From: Sipunculus nudus
Taxonomy: Eukaryota > Annelida > Sipuncula > Golfingiida > Sipunculidae
Assembly: GCA_026874595.1 (NCBI GenBank)
Contig: CM049319.1
Coordinates: 18,889,101 to 18,953,100, forward strand
Direction: 5' to 3'
DNA length: 64,000 nt
Shown here: in pieces, positions 1-11,548 of the stretch
How positions within the stretch are numbered: the stretch's first letter is position 1
Layout: each line of letters begins with the position of its first letter
Translations under genes and position numbers: made by a program
The notes under the pieces: generated by a model
Seen by the model: the letters and a program-made list of their open reading frames with translations, nothing else
Database searches by the model: none
What the model was told of the DNA's origin: nothing

Positions 1-963
1 TATTGTAGAGTGTATCCAGCCACGATGTTTTACACATAAAGCCACAAAACATGCATAATAACATAGCAATATTACAAACATAATTGAGATATAATAATAA
101 ACCAACTGAAAGAAGAAAATACCAACCCACTGTCCAATATTAACTTCTGTGGAAGACATCACTGAGTGATTCTCCATACTGAACTCTAAATTTTTGTCAT
201 CATCATTTTTTACACACACTTTACTATCCCAGGTCCAGGCATATTTTACTCTATCATCCTTCTTTACTCTGTTAAAAAGCTTCTGCTTGTCACTACACAA
301 ATCCTCTGTCAAACCAATGCCTGTGTTCTTGAGTTTTCTCCTCTCTTTCAGAATTCTAGTTTTGTCATCTCTTCTAACAAATCCAACCATTATGCTCCGT
401 TGACTATCTTTCTTATGTGGTCCTACTCTATGTGCTATGTCAATATCATTTTCATGAATATCTATGTTGAGTTTATCTTTGAAGATTGCCATAGCAACAT
501 GTTTTGAGTTCTCATTTTTCTTCATTTCCGGAGCACCAATTATCTTTATATTGGATTTTCTAAGGTATTGCTCTGTATTCACAGAGTGAGCTTTGGCTGT
601 TTGAGCAAGCTCAAGAGATTGTTTACATTTCTGTTCCAAAGCTCTGTTTTCTTCCTTTAGTTTCTCAATAACACCTTCAAGTTTCTGGACAGTAGTTTCC
701 AATGGTTTTACAAATTTATCTTTAATGGTTTGTTCAATCTGAACAGTGACTGTTTCTTTTATCTCTTGGATAATATCCCTTTTAAAAGTATCTAACGGCT
801 CAACCAGCCTGTCTTCTGTGACAGTTGCCATTTCCTCTAGTACACTATCCTCTGAGGAACTTATAGATAAGACCTGTTTTTCTCTTTTATAAGTATAGAC
901 AGAACCATCAGAAGAGGAGCTAGAAGTATCGGACCTATTTCTCTTTTTTTCTTCTAATGACAT
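1..963 (-). CDS. LINE ORF1 protein (L1-like, coiled coil plus RNA-binding domain), open at window edge
   Basis: Reading the minus strand from the ATG at 963 gives 321 codons with no stop to base 1, so the C-terminus lies outside the window. Residues 1-45 are charged and Ser-rich (KKRNRSDTSSSSSDGS). Residues about 60-125 form a Lys/Glu/Gln-rich heptad-like coiled coil. From about 138 a block beginning YLRKSNIKIIGAPE, then IDIAHRVGPHKK, IMVGFVRRDDKTRIL and IGLTEDLCSDKQ, has the pattern of the LINE ORF1 RRM and C-terminal domain, ending near YAWTWDSKVCVKND (about residue 250). ORF1 proteins coat LINE RNA and act as nucleic-acid chaperones in the retrotransposition particle. The last 45 residues turn hydrophobic and Tyr/Cys-rich, which is unusual for ORF1 and may be a readthrough tail. 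The frame is undamaged, unlike nearly every other element here. Family is inferred from motif layout; the exact clade is not certain. Confidence 0.75.
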   Translation of the reverse strand, partial: MSLEEKKRNRSDTSSSSSDGSVYTYKREKQVLSISSSEDSVLEEMATVTEDRLVEPLDTFKRDIIQEIKETVTVQIEQTIKDKFVKPLETTVQKLEGVIEKLKEENRALEQKCKQSLELAQTAKAHSVNTEQYLRKSNIKIIGAPEMKKNENSKHVAMAIFKDKLNIDIHENDIDIAHRVGPHKKDSQRSIMVGFVRRDDKTRILKERRKLKNTGIGLTEDLCSDKQKLFNRVKKDDRVKYAWTWDSKVCVKNDDDKNLEFSMENHSVMSSTEVNIGQWVGIFFFQLVYYYISIMFVILLCYYACFVALCVKHRGWIHSTI

Positions 964-1402
964 ATTATTAATAACACATACATATTTTGTAATTTCACTG
1001 TAGACATATAGGGTTGGTGTCAAGCTTCACTCAGGCACTCAGAAAAACCCAAGAATACACAGCTATAATACACAAGATACACAGGATAGAATGAGTGCCT
1101 CTGGGGGCCCTGGTGTGCTATTACATTGAAACCATTCAGTTGTGACGGCACCCTTTCATTGTGGAATGAATAGGCCCTGTAGAACTTCAATTCTGTTGAC
1201 TTTATTCTCAATTTACAAAGTCACATTATGCCGCAATTAAACTATTTGCACATAAACTATTCAAAGTACAAATTCACTAGATAGTTCAGAATTACTGGGC
1301 AAAAATTTCTGAATAGTACTTGCCTGGAAATTTTGAAATACCCAAAGAACGTGTGAGCTCATGAAACACAGCTCCTCCCAAAACAGCACACCAGCGCCCT
1401 CC
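1..1402 (-). mobile_element. L1-like LINE, 5' end (5' UTR 964-1402 plus ORF1)
   Basis: The element reads leftwards. Its 5' boundary is placed near 1402 because the inverted paralogous unit that starts there (1403 onward) is continuous with intron-1 sequence at about 45259 in another copy, whereas 964-1402 has no counterpart in any copy. On the minus strand the inserted sequence would begin with a G-rich GGGAGGGCGCTGG, typical of a LINE 5' UTR. The 5' end is therefore preserved, which is uncommon for LINE copies. ORF2 would lie outside the window to the left. Confidence 0.6.
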
Positions 1403-1838
1403 CGTCATCATTGACCTTTTACTGATAAGGAATTCCGGTCTAGTGGAAACAGACACATTTACCGCCACAACAACGTTAGAGCATAACGGAATGCTTGAAC
1501 AGATGTATAATTATGCTTCAAACAGAGCTCTCCTGGACTGAAAGCCCAACATGCACTGAGGTCATAGTGCTGAAGAAAATTTTTTAAATGCCTGGATTTT
1601 CTTCAAATCCATCATTAAAAAAATCAATCAATAATAAAAAACTCCTTTCTTGTTCCTTTCTTCTTATCTTAATACTATTGGATAGGACGGAGCACGTGCT
1701 AAGTTTTTGTTTATAAAGAAATACGGGAAAGCACATGAGTTGCTTTATTTACTACATTTGTTTGCATCCACTTGCCACATTTCACTGGTAATCTTTGCTT
1801 TGTGTATCGAGTTTAAAATATAAAAAGGTTGGTTACCC

Positions 1839-1936
1839 AATAAGGCTAGACTTACATTCAAATGGAAGCTAGAAATTTATAATAGGCAATAAGGTAAGAC
1901 TTACATTCAAATGGAAGCTAGAAATTTATAATAGGC
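1839..1936. repeat. Two-unit tandem duplication, 49 bp
   Basis: Two nearly identical 49-bp units (1839-1887 and 1888-1936) both end GAAATTTATAATAGGC. They lie in intron 1 of inverted copy E; the other copies have a single unit here, so the duplication is private to this copy. Confidence 0.85.
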
Positions 1937-2231
1937 AATAATGATCAAAGGCATGTGCTAGCCCCATTGCGGCTACACTGAAAGGATTTCCGCCGGCCTC
2001 GCATGGTAGGGGCTTATTAATTATATTGTTCATGTGCATGTGATCCTTCGGTCTTGTGAGGTCATCGTGCTCTGAGGTGTTACAGATTATCAACGTTGTA
2101 TTTTACACAAACAAAGGTGTTTTTATAATAAGTAACAGATTGGTCACACAGTTCTAGTGTCGTCTGTTAAATCCCCATACTGAAATAGAAATCAGTTGGG
2201 CTTTTATTTTAAGTAACGAATACTGACTCAC

Positions 2232-2326
2232 TGGAATTGGTCACCTGAATTCGCCACGGAATTGTAGACGAAGAAACTGAGTGTGGTTAAACACAGAAAC
2301 CAGAATATTTTCCTCAAATTGTCCAT
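2232..2326 (-). pseudogene. Exon 1 relic of the DUF1647-like gene, copy E (inverted)
   Basis: On the minus strand an ATG at 2326 opens a signal-anchor exon like that of the intact copy (MDNLRKIFWFLC, then FFVYN and NSGDQ), followed by a GTGAGT donor at 2231-2226. The exon is 95 bp instead of 96 because one base is missing just before the donor, which breaks the phase-0 junction. No downstream exons are present within the window, since the LINE at 1-1402 interrupts intron 1. It is a decayed, inverted relative of the gene at 51295. Confidence 0.7.
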
Positions 2327-2914
2327 TCTTTATGTTAAGCTTTAAACCTTTCTCTAAAATGGAAGGCACGTTTAACTTATTCTGTCTTCCTTGTATTGCA
2401 AACTTTCGAATTGTAGAGTGTTAATTGGGTGTAGAGACATACGTATCACTGTAGTTGTAAAAATGAGATAATGTGCCTTTCGACAATGTTAATTGTGATA
2501 CTTATCATTTTAATGGGCCTCTGAATGTAGCAAACGTCCAGTTATAATCAATTTTGTTGTTTATAAACTGTACTGGGTCTTGGAATTAATACACTCGCTG
2601 TAATATGGATGAACATCCTTTCATTAAAGACTTTTCTACTCATTTCCGCATGGATTCTTATTAGGTATATTTTTGTCGGACTGCTTGGGTCAAAGAAAAA
2701 CAACATTGGGCCAATCTTTCTTCAGCAGCGAAATCTATAATAAGAAACTGATTAATGTGTTTCTTCATGGAAAAGAGGAGCAAACCAAGGTGTTTTGGAT
2801 GTGTAGTGCAAAAGACAGTAATCGTGATTTGTAGACATTGCCTGATCATTGCGATATAAATTATATGTATATAAGATATAAGTTGTGTAAATCGGGGATA
2901 CTTTGGCCTACCAC

Positions 2915-3045
2915 TGAGTGTTGATGGAGTGGCAGATTGGGTGACGCTGGAGCACCAAGAACATAGTCAGCAAGGGCTTTTGACAAGGTAGAATGGTCGA
3001 TGGCTTTCGCTCTGCGATAAGACACACCCAGTTAAGGGGGAACTT
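2915..3045 (-). mobile_element. CR1/Jockey-like LINE fragment (linker between endonuclease and reverse transcriptase)
   Basis: The minus-strand translation includes RRAKAIDHSTLSKALAD, which recurs at 25020-25080 and, in the opposite orientation, at about 22230. It is therefore a short piece of the same LINE family seen at 22195-25100. The stretch lies between the two head-to-head units. Confidence 0.6.
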
Positions 3046-4059
3046 GACACTTTACTGGCGCCCCCTACTGATGACACTGCAAACGAAAAATATCTGGTTT
3101 AATTATAATGTCTTGAGGCTACATATTTTGCCATTTGTGACTTTTGTTGTCATGAAAACGTCATCGCTTCGGGGCATCATTTGAGAAAAGTAACTAGAAT
3201 CAACAATAAATGTTGGAATGCTCAGTGTAACAGCTTTATTTAATTATTTTTTAAATAGTACCACATTTTTACATAGAAATTTTTAAACAGAATATCATCA
3301 GAAGAGGCTCAAGTGCAAGAATATACCAACGGCTATCTTGTCAACTCTCAGTTTTGACACTTGCAAGTAGATGACTAAAAAGTGCATTAATAACACATAT
3401 GATTGTAAGCGACACTGGTGGTGTAATTATGAAGAGATAATCAGTATATACCCATAGTTTTTAGTGCTAATATTTATATTTCTTTTTATATGGGCATCTT
3501 AAAATCTGATCAGACGTCAGAAGCCATTTATGTGTGGACTTGCTCTCTGTCTCACAAACACCAGCGCCACCTTTGGGGGATTTTCTAAACTAATAATCTC
3601 CAAAATTTTCATATTTTGGCCTAATATTTCAAAATCTAACCCATTGACATACACATTTTTGTATTTAAATAAGATTGATATTTAATTTTGCATGTTTATT
3701 TAGAATATTATGAAAAAAACATTGGTCAATTTTCTAAAATATGTAACTTTTGTTTCCCCCTTAGTTATAATATCATATAAAAACCCACCACAAGTGTCCA
3801 TTTTCAACCTCATATACTGCAAAAATAAGCACATTGACCCCCAAATTTTATTTCATAATTTTACAAAGTATGCCTTGTAGATATCATGTGCAAAATATCT
3901 AAGAAATTCCATTGGTAGTTTAAAGTGTAATGTTCCCCCTTAAGTGATCTTGGACTTGGACACTGAGATATCTTTGAAGACAGGGAAGTGATCTGGAAAC
4001 TTTTATGTTCTTCTCAGAGGACAGACAAAACTTAATGTACAAAGAGTAGTAAGTAAAAA
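3046..4059. other. AT-rich spacer between the head-to-head copies
   Basis: No coding region is supported at 3046-3950. The piece at about 3950-4040 (GACACTGAGATATCTTTGAAG and onward) is repeated at 25110-25185 and 39195-39270 and belongs to the same LINE family, upstream of the linker. The remainder is unrecognised AT-rich DNA. Confidence 0.5.
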
Positions 4060-5348
4060 ATATATAAAAAGCAAGTTAAACTATAAGGAGTGAGCTAAAT
4101 GTGAATGGCTGATGAAGCTCTGTAAGATTTCCTTATATCTACTTTTTTGTAGCAAATTCAGCTACTGTCTATACCATACTGCTTATAACTACTGGTACAT
4201 TTGGGCGGTTCTATTGACTAATGTTAAAGCATAGGACTCAAAACAAGGAGAGATCGTATCTTAGCCAACCATTTCGAGATTTTCAGGTTCAGCCCCCACC
4301 GGAGTTAGCCCTATGTAGACTTTATGTAGGCTTTGCTCTGCAGGCGTATTTCACTTTCAAAGAGTGTGCCTTTCCTACTGTTGTTACCCAGCAATGAGGT
4401 GATTACACGCCATGAAACAGCAGGTCAGGTTCGCCAAGCCCGCCTGACTCACACACACACACAAAGTTATTGCTAAGAGAATAACCAACATTTGATCATA
4501 TATATGGACCGTACCACAAAACAGAGTTCTGATGAAAACGAAATCCATTTAGCATAAATATTATTAACCTATGGATGTATCACCCGGATAGGCTTTCTTT
4601 CAGAAACTTACAAAATGTGAACCATAAACTTCTTATTGTGCAACCATGTGGAGCATGTCTGAAAGAAAAGGCTTTGCCCTTGTTGAAGGAAAAAACATAA
4701 TAAGTTAAATACAATCTAATATTATATAGAGTGGTGTTAAAACACTCTACTGAGGTAGGCTTAAGTATCTCCGGTTTACGGTACTTAAGTCTCATATACT
4801 GATAACTTATATCGCAATGATCAGACAATGTCTACAAATCAATTTTATTGTCTTTTGCACTACAAACCCAAAAAAAACCTTGGTTTGCCCCGTTTTTCCC
4901 TGAAGAAACACATTTATCAGTTTGCTATTTTTTTTTTTTGCTGATGAAAACTTGGCCCAATGTTATTTGTTTTTCTTTAAGATATCCAAGCAAACAAATT
5001 ATACCTTATAACGATCCATGCGGAAATGGGTGTAATATTCTTCGTTTACAGGATATTCATCGATATTATAGTCAGTATATTATTTCCAGGACCCAGGAGG
5101 GTTTTATAAACAATTTTGAAATGTAAATAATAACAGGACGTTTGCTACATTCCGAGGCCCGCTCGAATGATAAGTATCACAAATAGCAATGCCGAAAGGG
5201 ACATTATATCATTTTTATTACTACAGTTATACACATGTCACTACAACCACAGAAGACTCTACAGTTCGTAGGTTTGCATCACAAGGAAGAGAGAATAAGT
5301 TAAAAGTGCAATCCATTTTAGAGAAAGGTTTAAGTCTAAACAAATAAT
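4060..5348 (+). repeat. 5' flank of paralogous unit A
   Basis: This shares its order of blocks with the 5' flanks of units B (25190-26413), C (43200-44407) and D (49790-51294). Blocks include the ATAGGACTCAAAACAAGGAG stretch (4230), a GTGTTAAAACACT stretch (4732-4744) and the GAGAATAAGTTAAA stretch just before exon 1. The conserved flank presumably holds the family promoter. No canonical TATA box stands out at a fixed distance from the start codon. Confidence 0.6.
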
Positions 5349-7843
5349 ATGGACACTATGAGCAATATATTCTTGTTTCTGTGTTTTTCTACACTCGGTT
5401 TCTACGTTTACTATGCCCCGTGGAATTCAGATGACCAATTGCCGGTGAGTCACTTTTCGTTACTTAAAAGGAAAGCCCAACTGATGTCTAGTTGAGCGCG
5501 GCAACAGACGACAAATGGACGGCCTGAGCCATCTGTAAATTGTGTAATCGAGAACGGTGACAGTCTGCAACAGCTTACCACACGAAGACGTCACAAGACC
5601 GGAGGAACTGGTACACATGCACAATATAATTTATATGTCCCCCGAATGCGAGACCGGCGGAATTCCCTTCAATAAAGCCACCATGGCGCCATCATATGCC
5701 TATTATCAACATTGCCTGTTATAAATTTCTAGCTTCCGTATGAATATAAGCCTAGCCTGTTGTGTATCAAACCTCTCCATATATTATACACGTGCCTCGT
5801 CCACTCCAATAATATTAAAGTAATATGAAAGGAACTAGAAAGGAACTTTTTTAAATATGGATTGACATTTTTTAATGGATTTGAAGAAAAACCAAGCATT
5901 TAAAAATACTACCTTCAGCCTTATGACTCCAGTGTATGTTATGGCTTTAAGTCTTAACAAGCGCAGTTTTAAGAATAATTAAACAATTAAACTGTTCAAG
6001 CATTTAAATTGTAAAGTAAACCCAGGAGCCCATATTGTGAAAACATATATTTGCCATAATATCACCAGACACAGACGGGCCCACCTTGCCATCTGAATCT
6101 TATTATAATCATCATAATCAGGAGGGATTATCTAACTATATTATTCATTTAACAATTCGGAGTAACAATGAGAAAATTTGTATTTCAAAAAGTTACATTT
6201 GCATTAAAAATTTACACATGTATTCCACATTAAATGATTCACAACCGTCCACAGAAGAATCAGAAGACCACATGCCAGACGCTCAGAAGGCTAACATTCA
6301 ACGAGAGCAACAACAATTGCCATCTTTGTTTTTACGTTAACCTGATAAACCTTGTTAATGTGCTGCTTATATATGAAATCTATAAATATGAATAAAAGGA
6401 ATTAGTTCCATGAATATGCATGGAAGAAATGAATATGCTTTACTGTTTTGCCCGAGATCCTATCGCATGAAACGTGATACAAATATATTTTCCGGAAATA
6501 GTTACCGTATGTTGGGTCCACCTTAAATTTGTTGTCCTGATATCTCAGGCTCACGTGGAACCAGTTTGAAGAAGATGCTTTTCCTAACAATCATAAGGAA
6601 AATGAATAAACTGTAAATGGATTCACTGTAGTTGACGTTCATTTTAAATGTACAGTTATGGAACCTAATGTACTATATATTGTTTCAGGGGAGACTCCAG
6701 TATGAAGCTCTGCTATCCACAGGCGTGATGGTAAAGGGAAAGGCATTCAACGTGAGCAGCAAATATCTGCGCCATCTTGGTTTCTACCGCCAGGACTTCA
6801 TAAAACTCAGCGATGTGAAATTATACAATTTCACATTTGTTACGGCTACGAGTAGCAATCACTTTAATGAGAGCATGGCTAATATTGGTTCAATTCAAAG
6901 GTTTTTCCCGAACCACGCTATTATCTACTACGACCTCGGTTTAACAACTGAAGAGATCGCAAAATTAAAGAGGAATTGTGGAGTTACCTACCGGAAGTTC
7001 AACTTCGAGTTGTATCCATCGCATGTTACAAGGCTTCGTACATATGCTTTTAAAATTATATGCATTCAGGTAAAGAATATTTATCAATTTTCTTTATTCT
7101 CCAATTTATTTTCGAAACTATCTATTGGAACAAGTAGTAAACAAGCCCAGGACTAAATTAGTGAATATCGACCAAGCATACAAATTTACTTGAAGTAATT
7201 TGCTATCCTTGCTTCGTAATTAACCTGTCCAAGTACGCAAGATTCATCTGCCAGAGTAAACTGTAACTAGATGTTCGAGTACTTTTTTTCTAGAGGCAAA
7301 ACCTCTGATAATCATATGTAAACATTTCTCTAAATACAACTTTCAATACAAGTCTACCCATAGTTATCGAAATTTTGTAAGCCATCTAATTATCATCCAG
7401 TCAGTATAATATACTGGTGATGATTTATTAGTGTGTCGTAAAAGACCTCCACCAACAGCAACATCTGTTAGTGGGGACTGAGAATGAGTGTTCAGGCGTG
7501 GATTATCGATAACAAACACGTAAATTTCATTTTTCAAATGATAAAAGATACAGTAAATCATCTTATAAACCTTGGTTCATCTCTCAGTTAGGAAACACTA
7601 TAAGATAATAACATAATGGTGTAGGTGTACGCTTCAGTCAAAGTTCTTGTATGTATTAAAAATACTGCAATGACTGAAAATCATCTTTTACATCGTTGAC
7701 CTTTGACATGTATCTTTCAGGAGACACTACAAGACTACAATGCCGTGGTGTGGGTTGATGCGTGCGTCAGATTTTACAAATCCGATTTCTCTGAGGCAAT
7801 AACTTACCCTCTCCGTTGTTTAGTATTACAAATGATCAGGTGA
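5349..7843 (+). pseudogene. DUF1647-like type II membrane protein gene, copy A, exon 3 truncated
   Basis: Exon 1 is 5349-5444 (32 codons from ATG to a GTGAGT donor): a short tail, then a hydrophobic run around IFLFLCFSTLGFYVYY as a signal-anchor. Exon 2 is 6689-7069 (127 codons, TTTCAG acceptor, GTAAAG donor) with FVTATSSNHF, YYDLGLTTEEI and YRKFNFELYPSHV. Exon 3 starts at 7721 with VVWVDACVRF but after 27 codons (about 7802) the sequence jumps to 3'-flank DNA matching 12048 and 55095 and stops at 7843. The predicted product is 199 residues against 333 for the intact copy. Exons 1 and 2 and their splice sites are undamaged, so a spliced transcript is possible, but the C-terminal half of the lumenal domain, including HRFD, is gone. 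A deletion from exon 3 into the 3' flank explains the break. It is listed as a pseudogene; a short functional isoform cannot be excluded. Confidence 0.75.
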
Positions 7844-8045
7844 GGTTGCTTGAGTAAAAATAGCTGTTTAATACCTAAGATTAGAAGTATCCTTCTGTTG
7901 GAACAAACAAAGCGACTACATGAGAACAAAAGTAATAAGCAGTACATTATTGTACAGTATGAAAAGTCAAGTTTTTTTATTAAGGAACAAAGCGAGAAAA
8001 GCTTTTATCATATTTGTTCTCTGGTTCTTGTTACTATAATTATTT

Positions 8046-8076
<31 letters not shown>

Positions 8077-8710
8077 TTCAAGTCATGCTGTTAAGCTTGT
8101 CCATCCTGAATATTCACAGTGCATAGGCCGATGCTATAATGATACATCTTTCAGACAAGTCTAGGTAAACAGAATTCAAAACAAACCAAGGCTCGAAATC
8201 TACAAAGGTTAATGAAATGGTATATAAAATATAATACCTGAGATATTTCATGTGCTTACTAAATACCCTATAGAAAACAGGTCTTTTCTTTTGATTAAAG
8301 CGGTAATTTCTACCAAAAATTCCTGGAAGTTGTTTCAGGGACTGTCATAACAAAAATTACTGTTCATAGAGCCATGGGTTCACATTGATTTGCTAGAGAG
8401 GCTTCTTGGAATGCACGATTGATTTCCAATTGGGATGCACAGTGACTGCACTGGTTAGAAGGAAGTATGGAGACATACTTGTTTTCATCTCTTTTTAAAC
8501 GCGGAGGGTTTGGATACCTTTCTAAGCAGGAGCCTGCCACCCGAACTTTAATAGAATGGTCTTCAGATGTTGGGCTGGCAGTTTAAAGCTATTGGGTCCG
8601 GATCAAGTCTAAGTTATACTTATGTACTCACCATTTTAGACCGTTCTCTGTTATGTGTTCTGGTCTGTCAAATTGTTATTTTCACAAATTTGATAAAAAA
8701 GATATGGGCC
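7844..8710 (+). repeat. 3' flank of unit A
   Basis: Matches 12060-12600, 30160-30380 and 55140-55990 in order, including a (TTA)n microsatellite at about 8041-8075 and the CGCGGAGGGTTTGG block near 8500. Homology with the other units stops at about 8708, where the palindrome-bearing array begins. No gene is supported. Confidence 0.6.
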
Positions 8711-11330
8711 CTCACGCTTAGCTAAATTTGACTGGATGCTCATGTTTTATTATTAATGTTTTATATTGTCTGTGAGAACCCCTATGGTTAAAGTTACAGT
8801 GTTGAAAAAATGGACAGAAAATTTCATGATTCATAGGAGACCTGCCCAGGACCCCCCTTGATTTCACAATAGAGGGTTCCAAAGAAAATAGATACAATTT
8901 GTACCCTTTCTGTGTGGGTGCTTAAAATCAAGTTTTCTGGTGCATAGCTAGCAGTATATAGGTCACTATGATACTATTTCAGGTTTCCAAGGAGAATTGA
9001 CAAGGATTTCCCTGAATGTCATGTAAGGAGCGTCTGGGCTTTTGGATAAAATTTGTGCCTCGTCTGTCTGGGTGCGCAAAACCATTTTTCAGCCCATAGG
9101 TCACACAGTTTAGGTTACTATGACCCAATTTCAAGTTTCCATGGATACTTAACTAGGACCTCCCTTAATTTTATGTTAAAAGATTCTAGACCTAATGAAT
9201 ACAATTTATGCCCTGTCTGACTGCCTCGGTGTTTATATGACATTTGTTCTGATAGTTTGCAAATATAGGTCATGGTGACCTAATTTTAGTTTTCTTAGGA
9301 CACTGGCCAGGACGTCTCAGAATGGTACATTAGAAGGTTCAAGGCCTGACAGATACAATGTGTGCCCTGACTGCCTGTCTGGGTGCTTATGTGACTTCTT
9401 TTCCTCAAGGTCGCAAAATATAGGTCATGGTGACATTATTTCAGTTTTTTCCACAGACATTTGCCATGGACGTCTCAGAATGTTACATTAGAAGATTCTA
9501 AGCCTAACTAATACAATGTGTGCCCTGCCTGACTTTCTAGGTGCTCAAAATCCTGTTTACGGCCTGTAGGTCACAAAATGTAGGTCACCAATACCTTATT
9601 TTAGGTTTCCAAGGAGATTTGCAAAGGACCTCCCAGGTTGTTGCATTAGAAAATTCTAGGCCTAAGAGATATGAATTGTGCCCATCTGACATTCAGCAGG
9701 CTCAAACTCAGGTTTTTTGTCTTGTAGGCCACACAATGTAGGTCACCATGACCGAATTTCAAGTTTCCAAGGAGCTTTGCATAGAGCCGCCAAAAAAATT
9801 GTGTAAGAAGAATATAGGCCTCACAGATGTGACCTATAACCATCTGACATTCAGGATGTTCATACAACATCTTTTCCTATAGGTCATAGAAAATAGGTCA
9901 CAGTTACCTTATTTAAGGTTTCTAAGGACATTTGGCTAGGACCTCCCTTAATGTCACATTGGAGGATTCTAGACCTAATGGATACTATTCGTGCCCCATC
10001 TGACTGCCTGGGTACTCACAATCATCCTTTCGGCCCATAGGCCACACAATGTAGGTCATCATGACCTAGTTTTAGGTTTCCAAGGAGATTTACCTAGAAA
10101 CTCCCAGGATATTGAGTCAGAAGTTTTTAGGCCTCACATAAACGATGTTAACCCATCTGGCATGTAGGGTGCTCGAAATCTTGTTTTCGGCCTATAGGTC
10201 ACAAAATATAGGTCACCATAACCTAATTTCAGGTTTGCTAGGATATTTGCCCAGGACCACCATAAATTATACGTTGGAGGATCTAGGCCTAATCGATTCA
10301 ATTTGTGCCCCGTCTGACTGTCTGAAGCTAAAAAACTTGTTGCCGGCCCGAAGGTCATAAAATATAGGTCACCTTGACCTAATTTCGTTTCCAAGTTTTC
10401 CAAGGAGATTTTCCTAGAAAATCCCAGGATATTGTGTTAGAAGATTCTAGGCCTCACATATACTTTTTGTCCCCATGTGACACTCAGGGTGCTCATAAGA
10501 CATCTTTTCTCTATATGTCGCAGGATATAGGTCAGAGTGACCTTGTTTCAGGTTTCCATGGACATTTACCCAGGACCTCCTCAAATGTTATGTTAGAGGT
10601 TTCGGGGCCTAATGGATAAACTTTGTGCCCCGTCTGACTTTCTGGGTGCTCGAAATCATGTTTTCACCCCGTATGTCACAGAACATATGTCACCATGGCC
10701 TAATTTCGTGTTTCCAAGGAGATTTACCTAGGACCTCCCTAAACGTCACGTTAGAGGATTCTAGACCTTATTAATTTTTTTGTGCCCCGTCTGGCTGTCT
10801 GAGTGCTCGAAATCATGTTTTCACCCCGTCTGTCACAAAATATGTCACCATGACCTAATTTCGTGTTTCCAAGAAGATTTGCAAAGGACCTCCAAGGTTG
10901 TTGCATTAGAAAATTCTAGGCCTAACAGGCCCCGAAACCCCTAGGCCTAACAGTCCTCATCTAACAATTACAGTGTCAATAACAATTACAATTACAATAG
11001 GTCACAGTGACCTAGTTTTAGGATTCCAAGGACATTTTGCCTAGCTTCTCCCAAAATATCAGGTTAGAGCTTTCTAGGCTTAATGGGAACTATTTGTGCT
11101 CTGTCTGACTGTCCAGGTGCTCAAAATAATGTTTTCGGCCCATAGGCCACACAATGTAGGTCATCATGACCTAATTTCAGGTTTACAAGGAGATTTGCCC
11201 AGGACCTTTCTGGATTTACAGTAAGAAGTTTCTTGGTCTTGCGGTTACGATCTGTGTCCTGTTAACGGACGGACTGCCGGACAACCGAACGGACGCCGGA
11301 CAAAGGGGTGATCGTTATATCTCAGATGAC
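8711..11330. repeat. Tandem array of ~157-bp units, each with an AGGTCA-n3-TGACCT palindrome or derivative
   Basis: Unit landmarks recur at a regular spacing of about 155-163 bp: GGTTTCCAAGGAGATTT, CCAGGACCTCCC, ATTCTAGGCCTAA, GTGCCCCGTCTGACTGTCT and the palindrome. About 15 diverged units are present. Perfect AGGTCA-n3-TGACCT sites lie at 9267-9281, 10053-10067, 10366-10380, 10529-10543, 10999-11013 and 11158-11172; most other units carry one- or two-base variants. The array ends in a GGACG-rich stretch and GGGGTGATCG (about 11306) that recurs after a shorter copy at 38330-38720. It sits between a truncated unit A and an exon-3 scrap at 11347. Short open frames inside it change with each unit and are not genes. 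Confidence 0.85.
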
Positions 11331-11346
11331 TTTCAGTCAGTTGTGC

Positions 11347-11548
11347 TAAAAACCGCGTTTGCATGTCTAAAGGCCTAACGGAATGGGGACTCTGCAATCG
11401 CTTTGACAAATCTACATTGGATTTACTTTTGCCAACTTGTTCTGCGACTTGTGGGATGTTAAATTTGAACCAACCATTTATAAATACATGCGCCATCCAG
11501 AAATCAGTGTACAAATAAAAGAATGTTTTGCTCTTGTAAGCTCTTAGA
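11347..11548 (+). pseudogene. 3' part of exon 3 of a DUF1647-like copy (A2)
   Basis: The segment matches the C-terminal part of exon 3 of the intact copies: SKGLTEWG, then NRFDKSTLD in place of HRFDQSTLN. A one-base deletion at about 11430 shifts the frame so the rest is only readable in a second frame. It has no exon 1 or 2 of its own and begins abruptly after the palindrome array. It is probably the remainder of the exon lost from copy A or of a further copy. Confidence 0.75.

Larger units (their letters stand above)
1403..2905 (-). repeat. Inverted copy E of the paralogous gene unit (exon 1, part of intron 1, 5' flank)
   Basis: The reverse complement of this stretch aligns by eye along its length with 43800-45260 and with 4600-5600, including exon 1 and the intron-1 block with the GCATGTGATCC / GAGGTCATCG region. 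It lies head to head with copy A (5349 onward), with about 3 kb between the two exon 1s. Exons 2 and 3 of this copy would lie left of the LINE insertion, outside the window. Confidence 0.65.

Noticed and set aside
9541-10619. Several 61-89 codon open frames inside the 157-bp repeat array on both strands
   Set aside because: They change register with each unit, have no splice context and reflect the repeat, not a protein.
8711-11330. CRISPR-like repeat array
   Set aside because: Units are long, contiguous and diverged, without short constant repeats and unique spacers, in a eukaryotic context.
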